From contig CM060685.1 of assembly GCA_030686995.1 (NCBI GenBank), forward strand, positions 127,807,823 to 127,871,822: a stretch of DNA of 64,000 bases, written 5' to 3'. Made by a program: the position numbers and the translations under genes. Source of the stretch: Artemisia argyi. Its lineage: Eukaryota > Streptophyta > Magnoliopsida > Asterales > Asteraceae. Shown one piece after another: positions 46,166-57,466 of this stretch. The notes beneath the pieces were generated by a model, which worked only from the letters and a program-made list of their open reading frames with translations, was not told the origin of the DNA and did no database searches. Each line of letters starts with the position of its first letter. The stretch's first letter is position 1.

Positions 46166-46170
46166 AGTAT

Positions 46171-46468
46171 GCCAAGAGATAAACGTTAGTCGATAAAATT
46201 TTGGATATGTTGGATTTTCGAAAGAGCAGCGAAGAATGAGACTCGAGTGGAGAGATCGACAAAACACGAGTACGAGAGTCCTCAATTCTTTGGGGAAATT
46301 CCTGAACATTCACAAACAACCACGAAAACACAAGTTTGGAAAGGGTCGCCCCCCTCACGTCACGTTACTTAAAAAATAAAGAAAATGAAATGGATAAGCA
46401 TGGGGTGCCTCCCATGAAGCGCTTGTTTTTTATTACCGAGTCACATGAGCTTGACTCGATCCCCGAAT
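46171..46468 (-). other. 3' UTR of element A, integrase-proximal part
   Basis: It continues at 35306 once element C and one AGTAT are removed. No gene is seen; a plus-strand stretch of purines and CCCCCC (near 46350) is part of the UTR. Confidence 0.6.
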
Positions 46469-47114
46469 TTAGTTATCCTTAGGGAAAGTTTGGAGATCCG
46501 GGACAACCATGGGTGGTATGTCCCCTCCGAAATAGTGTTTGAGACGATGACCATTCACCTTAAAGTTGGGACCATTAGATTGAGCTAGCTCGATGGTTCC
46601 ATAAGGGAATACTTGGGTAATGGTGAATGGTCCAGTCCAATGGGTTTTTAACTTGCCCGAGAATATCTTCAATCGAGAGTTGAAAAGAAGGACTCGATCA
46701 CCAAAGTTGAAAACGCGATCTTTAATCTTAGCATCATGAATCCTCTTTGTTTTCTCTTTGTGGATCAAAGAATTCTCATAGGCTTGATCACGAAGCTCAA
46801 CTAATTCATTCAATTGAACTTTACGATGACCACCCGCGGTTTGAAAGTCAAAATTAGCATGTTTCAAGGCCCAGTAGGCCTTGTGCTCAAGTTCAAAGGG
46901 CAAATGGCAGGCCTTCCCGTAAACCAGCTTGTATGGAGTGCACCCAATGGGTGTTTTGTAAGCGGTCCGGAAAGCCCATAATGCATCATCTAACTTATCA
47001 GCCCATGAAGCACAATGTTCTCCTACGGTCCTTTCTAAGATACGTTTCAAGCCACGATTGGACACCTCAACTTGACCACTCGTTTGTGGATGATATGCAG
47101 TAGAAAGACAATGT
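46469..47114 (-). pseudogene. Element A integrase, C-terminal half after solo-LTR insertion
   Basis: Continues the core from the insertion point ([26 protein letters not shown], catalytic Glu in GQVEV) through [26 protein letters not shown] to a GPY/F-type ending ([22 protein letters not shown] ... [15 protein letters not shown]), stopping at 46469. The frame joins that of 49386-49440 exactly when the 2261-bp LTR and one GTGAC are removed. Confidence 0.85.
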
Positions 47115-49385
47115 GTGACTGGTGTGAGCTAAATCACACACCTTTTATTAGACTAAAATCGGACCAAAAAGACAAAAAACCAATAAAATATGCCAAATAT
47201 ATGTTGTTTTTGTGTTTTTGAATGTGCAGGTAATGGATATTAAAAATGGACAAAAAGAAAGACAAAACGGACGAAAAGCGAGCACGAGATTTGGAAAGAG
47301 CATGAAATTACAGGATCAATGATAATTTTATTTGTAGCATCGAGAAAAAAGACGGAGTTTTGAAAGATTAAACGAAGATTATTTAAGCTTTAAAGTGAAG
47401 ATTTAGAGTTTATGAGCCCAAGTTTAATGAAGCTCAAGTTATATGATTGGTGGCCCAAGATTTATTTGAGAAAATTGAAAGGACAAAGTCCAACATGCCA
47501 AAAATAATGAAAGAAAGATTGGCACGTGAGAAGAAATAAAATAGCATTCAAGTGCATTAAAATGTGGTCTTCAATTGCATTAAAGAAGTATCAATATGGC
47601 AACAAAATGAAATGGAATTCATTCAAGCTTCACGTGACCCTCAATCCTCCAAAATAATTACTTGAAGCGCGTGGCTCTCTGTCCCTTGTCCAGCTCAACC
47701 CCAACTCTCGCTCCACCTTTTCCTTCTGCAGCGAATCAGTGCCCTCCACGTGTCGTTTATGACGTATCATTGATAGGTGTCATGGAAGGATCGAGATACC
47801 AAAGCTAAATTCGTGTATGGAGACAAAATCAAATTCATTTCCAATGATTGCTATAAATACATACGAGATCCAAGAGCTCAAGGAATCATTCTCCCCATTA
47901 TTTTTTCACACACATTTTCTTTTTATTAGGAGTAGAAGAGTAGTAGTAGTTTTTTTAGTAGTACTTTTATTTTGTTTAGCTTTATTGAATTGTAGTTTTA
48001 TTCAAGCTTATTTTTAAGAGGATATTGTAATAAATTTTTACTTATTAATGAAAGATGTTTGTTTTTAGCTTATTCTTCTATTCTCATCTCTTTCTTTTAT
48101 TTTCATTTTCTTTATTCTAAAATCTCTTTTAGCTTAATAGCTTTTTATAGCTTATTAGATTAGATTATTCAATAATCACTTTTTTATTTCTTAATCTCTT
48201 TTCATAACTTCTTTAGTATTATTAGATCTAATAAATTTTAGCTTATATTCACTTAATCTCTTTTTATTTTAAAAGCTTTTTTCTTAAATAAATCAAATTA
48301 GCTTAATACTTTTCATCTCCTTAGTTTATCTCTTATTTTCTTCCAATCAATCTAGCTTTTTAGCTTTGGTTGATTCATAACTAGTATAGATCTATTAGCT
48401 TTCTAGCTTTTTGGTTCTATTACTAGTTTTGCTAGATTAGATTAGCTTATTTATAGCTATTTTAATCTAGATCTAGTTTATTCAAAAGCTTAATTGTACT
48501 AATATTGCATAAAGTTGTGATTTTCCTAGTTTCTCATCATTCTTTACATAGGGCGAGGAGCTTAAGGGTTTTACAAGCTTACTTATTAATAAAGCTTATA
48601 GCTTTTCTAGTTTTTATAAAGCTAATTAGTGATTAAAGTCAAAAACTTTATTTACTACTTGGTGATATTAAAACTATTAAAGAAATAAATTTTATAATTT
48701 GGCAAGTTTATAAAATCGGGTGGTTTATTATTCTCGTCGCGTAAGATCGGGTTCTACTTTCTATTCCTTTTCAATTTTATATCATTAGTTTATTAATATA
48801 ATCATGATTGTTGGAATATTTGTTTTTATTAGTTTGATTGGTATGCGTAGCAAGTAGCTTATTAGTGTTTGTTAAGTGATATGGATTTGTGATTTAAGTG
48901 TGGATTAATAAAAAGGGATTGTGATTAATAATTAGTGAGATTATTTAGATTTGTAGTTTTATTATTTGAAGGGCAAAAGCCGGTGAATAATCAAATTACA
49001 CATCTAGTAATTATTTTCTTTTTAAAGGATTATTTTCAAAATAAACCAACGTTGTGAGAAAATAGTCTTGTCTAAGGAATATAATTCGTCGTCAAACCTT
49101 AGTCCACACTTAATGAACTTTTCACGTCACCTAGCAAACATATTTCACATTTATCTCTTTTAGATCATTTTATATGCTTGATTGTTGCCTTTTAGTTTAT
49201 GTTTGGTACTCGTAGTTTTAATTTCACAAAATCACTATTATATCTTTCTTTTCACCTCACGATTCACAAACCGATAATTCGAGATTCCATTCTACCTTCG
49301 TTGGGAGAACGACCCGGGGAAATACATACTTTCACGAGTATTTCTTCGGAACACTTAAACCTATAAAAATACACTTATCAGTGAC
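47115..49385 (+). mobile_element. Solo LTR B with 5-bp target duplication
   Basis: The LTR is 47120-49380 (2261 bp), starting TGGTGTGAGC and ending ACACTTATCA, flanked by GTGAC at 47115-47119 and 49381-49385. No internal region or second LTR is present, so it formed by LTR-LTR recombination after insertion. It shares the terminal hairpin, the AAAAATGGACAAAAA block near 47245 and a TATA box with the LTRs of E and A, so it belongs to a related Athila-like family. It is noncoding; R-U5 is AT-rich with many AGCTT and GCTTATT motifs. Confidence 0.93.
47851..47860 (+). promoter_or_regulatory. TATA box of solo LTR B
   Basis: CTATAAATAC, about 730 bases into the LTR, matching the TATA context of the related LTRs. 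Confidence 0.6.
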
Positions 49386-50036
49386 ACCATATTTGAGCAT
49401 TACTTTAGCGAATTGGTCATTACAGAAATGGGTCCCACGATCACTTATAATGTGCACCAAATCGGGCGAAGAGACTTTTAAGAAATTTCACAACAACTCG
49501 AGCGTCATTGGTGGGGAGCGCTTTCGCTTCAACCCATTTCAACAAGTAATCGACGGCCACGAGTATATATTTGTTTCCTCTAGAAGACAGGAATGGACCC
49601 ATGAAATCGAAACCCCAGACGTCAAAAATCTCACAGACTTGGATAGCATTTTGAGGCATCTCGTCTCTCTGAGAGATTTTTCCTTGATGCTGGCAAGAAT
49701 CACATGATTTAACCAATTCATGAGCATCCCGATAAATCGTCGGCCAGTAGAAGCCGGAATCGAAAACTTTCTTAGCGGTGAAGTTGGCACCATGATGTCC
49801 CCCTGTGGGTCCATTGTGGCATGCCATGAGAATTTCAGCGGCTTCCTTGTCGTGAACACACCGTCGGATCACTTGATCTGCACAGATTTTGAACAAGTAG
49901 GGATCGTCCCAGAAATAATGTTTAACATCCTTAAAGAATTTCTTCTTTTGTTGGAACGACATCCCTTTACGTATGAAATTCCCCGCATGGTAATTCGCAA
50001 AGTCGGCGAACCATGGGGTACTAGGATCACTATGTG
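49386..50036 (-). pseudogene. Element A integrase, zinc finger and core N-terminus
   Basis: Frame reads [14 protein letters not shown] through the HHCC region ([19 protein letters not shown] ... [18 protein letters not shown]) into the core ([12 protein letters not shown], first Asp; [11 protein letters not shown], second Asp). A small indel near 49455 (after LFARFGA) shifts the frame before the second Asp, and another near 50036 shifts it from the RNase H linker. The first ATG is at 49962, internal to the polyprotein. The solo LTR cuts it 9 codons past the second Asp. Confidence 0.8.
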
Positions 50037-50803
50037 ATAAACTCCCCAGTGTCTCGAGAGGAAATGTTTTGTTAATTTCCTTTTTCTTGAAATCACTTTG
50101 ATGGGATTCTCTAAACGCGAAAGATGATCGGCGGCAAGGTTCTCAGCCCCCTTTTTGTCTCGAATTTCAACATTGAATTCTTGAAGGAGTAGAACCCACC
50201 GCATCAATATTGGCTTAGCATCTTGCTTTGCCATTAGATACTTAAGAGCCGAATGATCTGTATACACTATGCTTTTCTTTAAGAGCAAATAAGGTCAGAA
50301 CTTTTCAAAAGCGTAAATGACGGCTAACATTTCTTTTTCAGTAGTCGTATAATGGTATTGAGCATCGGTCATTGTTTTACTAACATAGTGTATCGGCTGA
50401 AAATATTTTGACTTTCGTTGCCCCAGAACTGCACCAATAGCATAATCGCTCGCATCGCACATTAGCTCGAAGGGCAAGTCCCAATCGGGGGCAACTAAGA
50501 TAGGAGCCTCTGTTAACTTCTTCTTTAGGATATTAAATGCTTCAATGCATTCATTTGAGAAGATAAATGGAGCATCCTTTTCAAGTAAGTGGGTCAGGGG
50601 CCGGGCTATTTTGGAAAAGTCTTGGATAAAATGTCGGTAAAAGCCGGCATGACCGAGAAAACTTCTAATTCCTTTAACGGTAGTGGGATGAGGTAACTTA
50701 GCAATCACGTCAACTTTGGATCTATCGACCTCAATCCTAGATTTCAAGATCTTATGGCCGAGGACAATGCCCTCTTTAACCATGAAATGGCACTTCTCCC
50801 AAT
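50037..50803 (-). pseudogene. Element A RT connection and RNase H
   Basis: Contains KEGIVLGHKI, IRSFLGHAGFYRHFIQDFSKIARPL, the RNase H residues MCDASDYA, TTTEKEMLAVIYAFEKF and VYTDHSALKYL, and the linker [17 protein letters not shown] at 50295-50297 inside EKF-PYL probably replaced CGA. The frame differs from that of RT because of an indel near 50805. Confidence 0.8.
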
Positions 50804-51589
50804 TTAGAAAACCAAGTTGGTGTCTTCACACCGTTTCAGCATTCTTTCTAAATTGGAGAGGCAAGAAGTGAAAGAATCTCCATAAACCGAGAAATCATCC
50901 ATGAAAACTTCTATGGTTTTCTCGATCATATCCGAGAATATAGACATCATGCACCTTTGGAACGTGCCTGGAGCATTGCATAAGCCGAAAGGCATACATC
51001 GGTAAGCAAACATTCCGTACGGGCAAGTGAAAGTAGTTTTTTCCTGGTCTGGAGGGTCAATCGGAATTTGAAAATAACCAGAAAAGCCGTCGAGAAAACA
51101 ATAGAACTCATTTCCCGCTAAACGTTCGAGCATTTGATCCATAAATGGAAGTGGGAAATGGTCCTTACGAGTCGCATCATTTAATTTTCGATAATCAATA
51201 CACACTCTCCATCCGGTAACAAGTTGTGTTGGAATTAATTCATTATCTTCATTAGTGACTACGGTCATTCCACCTTTCTTCGGAACACAATGGACCGGGC
51301 TAACCCATGAGCTATCTGAGATTGGATAAATCATTCCGGCATCTAGAAGTTTGATAACTTCCTTTTTGATAACCTCATGAATTTTAGGGTTAACCCGTCG
51401 TTGTTGTTGAACGGAAGGTTTGTAATTGTCTTCAAGCAAAATCTTATGCGTACAAAAACAAGGGTCGATACCCTTGATATCAGAAATTTGCCTAGCGATG
51501 GCACTTTTATGCTTCTTGAGCACATCTAAGAGACGGTTCTTCTCCTCATCTTTAAGTTCTTTTGAAATAATGACGGGAAGTTTGTCGGT
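50804..51589 (-). pseudogene. Element A reverse transcriptase
   Basis: Open frame of 262 codons: DIKGIDPCFCTHKI, VNPKIHEVIKKEVIKLLDAGMIYPISDS, VCIDYRKLNDATRK, FLDGFSGYFQIPI, MPFGLCNAPGTFQR and catalytic FMDDFSVYG (near 50900). All RT signature blocks are present, and by sequence it is a close relative of the RT in element C. It is separated from protease by TGA 51590-51592 and loses frame at NLV near 50805, so it cannot yield a full polyprotein. Confidence 0.85.
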
Positions 51590-52199
51590 TCATTCTAAAA
51601 AAGCGTATTCAAGATGAGGAGGTAAATCCTTGAGTTCGGGCTCCGGAGGATTCTCAATAGACGGCTTAACTTCTTTAACATCGGCCATTTTAAGGTCCAT
51701 CGGAGGGAGAGATGGATTTGGGTCTTCATTCAATAATTTTTCAATCAAAAGAACATCTCCCTCCGGGTCGCAAACGGAATGATCAATTTCCGGTGAAATC
51801 GAATCATTTGAGAGAAAGGCCTCGATTTCTTCCAAAATGAGATCACTTCCCTCAAACGGAGTAAGGGAAGGGGAAGGATCGAAAATAATTGGTGCATAAG
51901 AAAGAGTGGGATTTCCACTCGAAGCATTTTTAGTAAAACCAAGTAACTCTTGAGAATACTCCTCCGTAACTTCATCGATAACATCAACTCGGTTCATGGA
52001 AAATTTGTCATAATCAGAGGAGTATCTCGCGGTTTGATCCAAATTAAATGTTACGGCTTCGGTACCAACGCGTAGGGTAATTTCTTCATTGAAAACATCA
52101 ATTAACGCACGACCAGTCCTTAGGAAACCTCTCCCGAGAATGAGAGGTACCCGTGGATCGGCATCAAAATCAACAATGACAAAATCGGCGGGGAAATGA
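51590..52199 (-). pseudogene. Element A protease C-terminal part and linker
   Basis: Begins in frame with [26 protein letters not shown], the flap and ILGR region of the retroviral-type aspartic protease, then a long acidic linker to RT ending DLPPHLEYAFLE. One base appears missing near 52199 relative to the upstream protease half. Usual spacing for Athila elements. Confidence 0.75.
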
Positions 52200-52407
52200 A
52201 TTTTCCTACATTGACGAAGACATCCTCGACTATTCCCATCGGGCGGGAAGTAGTTCGGTCGGCAAGCTTGAGGGTCATGGAAGTCGGAGTTAAATCGGGT
52301 AAAGACAACTTTTTCCAAATGGATAACGGCAATAGGTTAATGCTAGCACCAAGATCGGCCAAGGCGAAGCATTGAACCATCCCAGGAAAATTGCAAGGAA
52401 TGAGAAA
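52200..52407 (-). pseudogene. Element A protease N-terminal part
   Basis: Contains the active-site loop [20 protein letters not shown] (catalytic Asp in DLGA), then [24 protein letters not shown], where the frame is lost. Split from the gag C-terminal segment by TGA 52408-52410, probably CGA originally. Confidence 0.75.
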
Positions 52408-52950
52408 TCAACCGGGGTGTTCAAGCTTTTCGGGAAGCTTTTTTAGGATAACCGCTGAGCAATTCTCATTCATCTGGGCTTTTGACATTTCAAATAATTT
52501 TTCCTTGTTACTTAAAAGTCCTTTTAACATTGAAGCAAATTTAGGCATCAAAAGTATAGCATCCGCAAGACTTATATCAAAATCTAATTCTTGAAAAATC
52601 TGATAAAACTTTTCCATCTGGTTTTTATATCTCTCACGGTGCTTCTGTTCATTTAAACATGACGGATAATGCAATTTTGTTTTGATGGGAATTTCTTTCT
52701 CAGCTTCGTGAACGACTTTATCTTTTCCTTTTGACGTTGGGACCACCGGAGGTTGGATGTTTTCGGTCCTTTCATTATTAATAGGAATTTCTGTATCTGT
52801 TGTCACCTCGGTTTCACGAACGACTACCTTAGGAGAAGAAGAAGAAGAGGTAGTCGGAGCCATTGGTCCATCGTATGAAACAGCACTCTTAGTCGTGATC
52901 GCTTTAGCATCGCCCCTCTGGTTAGCGATCGTGTTTTTTGTAAGAGTACC
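52408..52950 (-). pseudogene. Element A gag-protease linker region
   Basis: Same frame as the upstream Asn/Gln-rich segment, after TAG 52951-52953. Charged and Ser-rich, then a conserved block before protease (IPIKTKLHYPSCLNEQKHRERYKNQMEKFYQIFQELDFDISLADAILLMPKFASMLKGLLSNKEKL) that is typical of Athila gag-pol. Confidence 0.75.
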
Positions 52951-53766
52951 CTAGCCCGAGGGTCGATCATTTAAAGACTTCTTAATTTCAGTGATTTCCT
53001 TAGTTAGTAATTCCTGATTTTTCTTTAAATTCTGATTTTGCAGCATCAATTGTTTAATTAATTCATCCGAAGTTGATTGATTCTGATTTACAACTAGGTT
53101 TTGAAAATTCTGCCCACGGTTATTGTTGTTGAAACCTTGATTTTGAAAATTTTGATTTCCATGATTGTAATTCCCATGATTAGCATTTTGAACATTTCCA
53201 TAATTTCCTTGAAAATTCCCTTGATTCGAGCCTTGATTATAATTCCCCCGATTTTCATGAAAACGTTGATTTTGATTTTGAAAACCATTGTTCATCCGGT
53301 TTTGATTTTGATTTTGGTTAAATTGATTGTTACGGTTTTGCGTGTTATGATTCACTTGATTAACTTGATTGACTTTATTCGGTTGAGTGAAACCGGGTGG
53401 TCCAATGTAATTGTTAGAACGGTAGCTGAGAAGATTTCGATCTCCTTGAGGAGGTAGGTAACCGTTGCCACCCATGTTTGCATCATACATATTCTCATGA
53501 GCATAGGAACCGGTTGACGGACGCTCGTAATACGTATGTGGACCACCACAAGTCTCACAAACATGATTAACCATATTGACTTGATGGTTTTTGACATGAT
53601 TAGAAGATCTAACAATAGCCATTGATTCAACTTTTTTAGTGAGAGCAGCTATAGCATTCATAACTTCATCATTTGATTTATTACTAGTATTAGAAACTTG
53701 CGGTTTATTTCTAGACATTCTCACACGAGCCTTATTCTCAATTATCATGAAAGCATCATTCGTGTT
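52951..53766 (-). pseudogene. gag: Element A gag, zinc knuckle and Asn/Gln-rich region
   Basis: After TGA 53767-53769 the frame continues with MIIENKARVRMSRNKPQVSN, a single damaged knuckle (CETCGGPHTYYER; last Cys is Arg), and about 100 residues dominated by Asn, Gln and Gly (NRNNQFNQNQNQNRMNNGF and similar), then a short coiled coil (LMLQNQNLKKNQELLTKEIT). The low-complexity region could aid assembly; this is known only by analogy. Confidence 0.8.
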
Positions 53767-54089
53767 TCAAGCCAACAAGTTCCCACCCGCAGCAGAATTG
53801 AGTGAGTCTTGGTCAGCATGACACAACCAATTGCAGAAAGTATCAATCTGCTGAAGGGATGTGAACCCATGATTTGGACATTTTTCCAACAAATCTTTGA
53901 ATTGATCCCAAGCTTCACTGAACGACTCATCAAAATCTTGTTGGAATCGAAAGATTTGGGATCGAAGAGTAGAAGTTTTAGAAGGAGGATAGAAATAATT
54001 CACAAACTTGGAAGCAAGATCATTCCAAGTGTGAATCGAATTCGGTGGTTCCTTTTCCAGCCAAGTCCAGGCTGCCCCTTTAAGGGAGA
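53767..54089 (-). pseudogene. gag: Element A gag, capsid-domain C-terminal half
   Basis: From the indel near 54090 the frame reads AAWTWLEKEPPNSIHTWNDLASKFVNYFYPPSKTS and QDFDESFSEAWDQFKDLLEKCPNHGF, the hallmark of the retrotransposon gag domain, ending at TGA in NLLA-NTND. No own start. Confidence 0.8.
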
Positions 54090-54527
54090 AAGTAATAACT
54101 TCAATTTCGCCACATCGTAAGGAACTGTACTTATCTTAATTGTCTCAGCGATGTCGGTGAAATTTCTTATGTGAGCATATGGGTCCTCGTGTTCAAACCC
54201 GTGAAAGGATATACTCGTGATTAGATTGAGTAATCCGTGATTAATCTCAAAATTTGCGGTGATATCGGGAATCACGATGGCTCTCCTCACACCATTGAAT
54301 GGTGATTGGAGTTGTTCCTCCATCGGACGCAAATCGTAAGCCGGTTGGGGTCCCATCGGAGGGATCCCGTTATTTTGAGCACCGTCCATCGGCGGGGGTC
54401 CCAAGTGTTGTTCGTTCTGGTTCATTTCCTCTGTGTTTGGGAAAAGAATTCGGTGTGTGTGACGAAACAAACTTTCTGGATTCGAAAGTGGAGAAATAGG
54501 ACGTTTAGAAGTTGAACGGGTGTTCAT
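54090..54527 (-). pseudogene. gag: Element A gag, N-terminal part
   Basis: ATG at 54527 (MNTRSTSKRPISPL) is the first plausible start after the primer site, 520 bases downstream of it. It is Pro/Gln-rich, then ITANFEINHGLLNLITSISFHGFEHEDPYAHIRNFTDIAETIK, the start of the gag capsid domain. A missing base near 54090 shifts the frame; the original frame runs on as nonsense to 54000. Confidence 0.8.
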
Positions 54528-55046
54528 ACACCACAAAAATCACAAATTTGAAAAATAAAAGGAAAATCAAAATGGAAAAGGTTGTATTTTTGATTTGGAA
54601 TTATTTTTGGCTTTTTTAATATATTGGAAAAGAAAATTCAAAAACTTAAAACTTTTATTCTCTCTTTTTTCAAACGTTATGTTAATCGTAACCGTTTTCT
54701 TCAAAACTACTCGCGACGGAACGGGAGAGAAGAGTGTTTCTCTCTTCAGCTTGCAATTTAATGTCAAATCTTTCCGTATTTTTCGCTTATTCGGTTGTAG
54801 TATTTAAAGTAATCCGATTAGCAACTAATTTCACGCGTTCTTATGTTGTTAAGCTTATTTGGTTTACAACTCCCCCCCTTCCACGGGAGAGACGAGGCTG
54901 TAACTTTCTTTTTGGTATTTTTGAAAACACTTTAGGAAAAGTGTTTTTGATTTTTCAATATTTTTTGGTTTTTATAGAAAATATATACAAGGAAGGTTTT
55001 CAAAACACAATTTCGAAAACGAAAATCAAAAATTCACTTCAACCTT
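54528..55046 (-). other. Leader between primer site and gag of element A
   Basis: AT-rich noncoding leader, with short runs of CCCCCC (near 54872, plus strand) and no gene. Confidence 0.6.
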
Positions 55047-55063
55047 CCCCGACAGCGGCACCA
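55047..55063 (-). promoter_or_regulatory. Primer binding site of element A
   Basis: TGGTGCCGCTGTCGGGG lies 13 bases inside the LTR end. It is similar to but distinct from the element C site and again resembles a tRNA-Asp-type primer, with mismatches. Confidence 0.7.
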
Positions 55064-55087
55064 AAATTTTGATTCATGATAATCAAA

Positions 55088-55088
<1 letters not shown>

Positions 55089-55182
<94 letters not shown>
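55089..55182. repeat. (TA)n microsatellite
   Basis: About 94 bases of TA near the end of the LTR, absent from the other LTR copy. Confidence 0.95.
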
Positions 55183-55185
<3 letters not shown>

Positions 55186-56608
55186 TATTATTACTCACAG
55201 AAATCCGTAAGAAATACGGATAACCCGAGGTCGTAATCCGTGTGAAGGGTGAATGGAATATCGAATTCCTGGTTTGTGAAACTTGTCATGAAAGTGGGAA
55301 AAAGTGATTTTAAAGAGATTACACTAATGAGTATGAAAATGAAGCACAATTAATCACTTAAGCACGTAATTCAAATAAGGAAACCTAAAACGCAACGTAA
55401 AATCAAAAACGTAAATAAAACGTAACCGCGCGAAATAAAACGTGAAATTTAAGCTACACTAATCCTACGGACTTGAAAATAATTTTCCTAAATTAAAAAT
55501 GATAAAAGAAAATTTTGAGAAAAAGAAAAATATTTTTTTGACTTTTTATTTAATTTTTATGAATTTAAAACTAATTTATCTAATTAAAAATTAAAAGAAA
55601 ATGGAAATTAAGTGAGAAAAATGCAAAATAAATTTTGGAAATTATAAAATAACTAAAAAGTAATTTTAAAACCGAAAATCTATTTTTTTTTTGGCTTTTT
55701 GTGTAATTTTTATGAATTAAAAACTATTAAAACTAATTAAAAAGTAATTAAAATGCAAATAAAATTGAGAATAAATGGGAAAATTGCGAATTAATTTCTA
55801 AAAATATGAAATATATAAAAACTAATTTCTAAAATATTCTTGGATTTTTGTAGGCTTTTTCTGATTTTTTTTGGGATTTTTGGTAATTAAAAAGTATTAA
55901 GAATTGAATAAAAATGGAAATTAAATAAGAAAAATTGCAAATGAAGTCAGAAAAATATGAAAAATTCAGGGAAATTGTTAATTAATATTATAAAACTAAG
56001 AAAAATTTAAAAATTGAAGAATAAGAATTGAAATTGCTTATGGGCTTAAAACAGCTTATATGAAATGCTTATTTATAAGCAAACTTTGAGCAAACTTGAC
56101 AAAAGTTTGACCAAGTGTGTTATTGACTTAATAAAGCTCAAATGAACAGGATTGAGACCAAAATGAACACAGAAGGACAGATAATGACCAAATAAGGTCA
56201 AATAAGCAATTTAGATAAGCAATAAGCAATCAGTTAAAGCAAATGGAACCAAATCAATGTAATAAGCTTATTACAGGTGCAAACGAACTCAAATGAACAA
56301 TAAAACTCAGAATATAAGCCAGGGAACACACTTGCAGCCCTTAAACTTGAATTCAGACCTTTGGTTGAAACACCCAACAAGACAGGCCAAATAAGCAGTC
56401 CCAATAAGCTGTTTAGTCAAAACTTATAGGGGCAAAACCTTGTCTAGCCTACTGAGATTCTAAATCTACCAAGAGAACTGGTTTTCAAGCCAAATTACTC
56501 ACCTAAAACCTTACTAGAAAGACTGTCAATAACTGATGTGCAGGGGACCCTTATGCTCAAACAGACAACTTCAATCCAATATTCCAATAAGCAAGCAAGT
56601 TCTTATCC

Positions 56609-56611
<3 letters not shown>

Positions 56612-56642
<31 letters not shown>
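56612..56642. repeat. Poly(T) tract of 31 T
   Basis: It replaces CTCTTTGTTA found at the same place in unit 2 and in the 3' LTR. Confidence 0.95.
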
Positions 56643-56643
<1 letters not shown>

Positions 56644-57413
56644 ATAGATTCCCTAACTGCTAATCTTCTAAAAACCACAAACCAAAAGTATTTCCAATGA
56701 AAATTTAACCCTAGAGAGGCTCACAAAGTTTTGACAAAAACTTGATTAGAAACTATTTTTGACTTTCAAATTTGAATGAGACTTTTGACTTTATTGAACT
56801 TATATCTAATCTAACTGCTGAGTTATGTTGTAATGATCTAATATTAAGCTAATTTAACCTAACTTACCCTTTTATGCAACTACTAGAGTGATTATGCAAT
56901 TATTTAAACTAACTTACTAACTGCTATGATTGATTAAGAGCTATATTGACTTTTATTGAAATGACCAACTGATTTTATGTAATATTAGACCTAAAGTTAC
57001 CCTAAGAATGTTGTCTAATCACTATGTATCCTTTGAAACAACAATGATACCAGCAAACCAAATAGATCCAAACACCCCTTTATGTTGACTGTCTCACTAT
57101 TATGTTGCTATTAGACCTCAGATCAATTCCAAATCACAAATTCAGTTCAAACTATGATCCACTTATCCAAAATCCACTCAAAAACACAGGTCAACAACAG
57201 TAATCACCACAGTAACACAGATCTAATGATATGACAGACAAATGAAACAGAAGTACCAAATAACGATAAATCTAATATGAAATGGTAAATAAGCAACTAC
57301 TACACTACTAAGGATGCAATAAACAGAAATAAGCAAATAATAACAGATCTATACTACTATTATTAAGATATGCAATATAAAGTGAAATTGAAATTGGAAC
57401 TTACAAACAACAG

Positions 57414-57466
57414 CCCCCTCAGCTTAACAGAGGGGGTTCACTTTGCTAGCCTGTCTTTTGACAGGC
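57414..57466 (-). other. Twin-hairpin RNA element, A 5' LTR unit 1
   Basis: Same two stems and loops as at 32049-32101; both stems are unchanged while a base between them differs (CTTTGC for CTATGC). Confidence 0.7.

Larger units (their letters stand above)
35302..46170 (-). mobile_element. Complete nested Athila-type Gypsy element C with target duplications
   Basis: The element proper is 35307-46165 (10,859 bp), bounded by AGTAT at 35302-35306 and 46166-46170, a 5-bp target site duplication. The two LTRs (35307-36718 and 44756-46165) are nearly identical; by eye about 2-3% differ, mostly transitions, so insertion was fairly recent. Sense order: 5' LTR, primer site, gag-PR-RT-RH-IN, 2.5 kb 3' UTR, polypurine tract, 3' LTR. 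It lies in the 3' UTR of element A. Its polyprotein is broken by at least five stops and one indel, so it is non-autonomous now. Confidence 0.93.
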
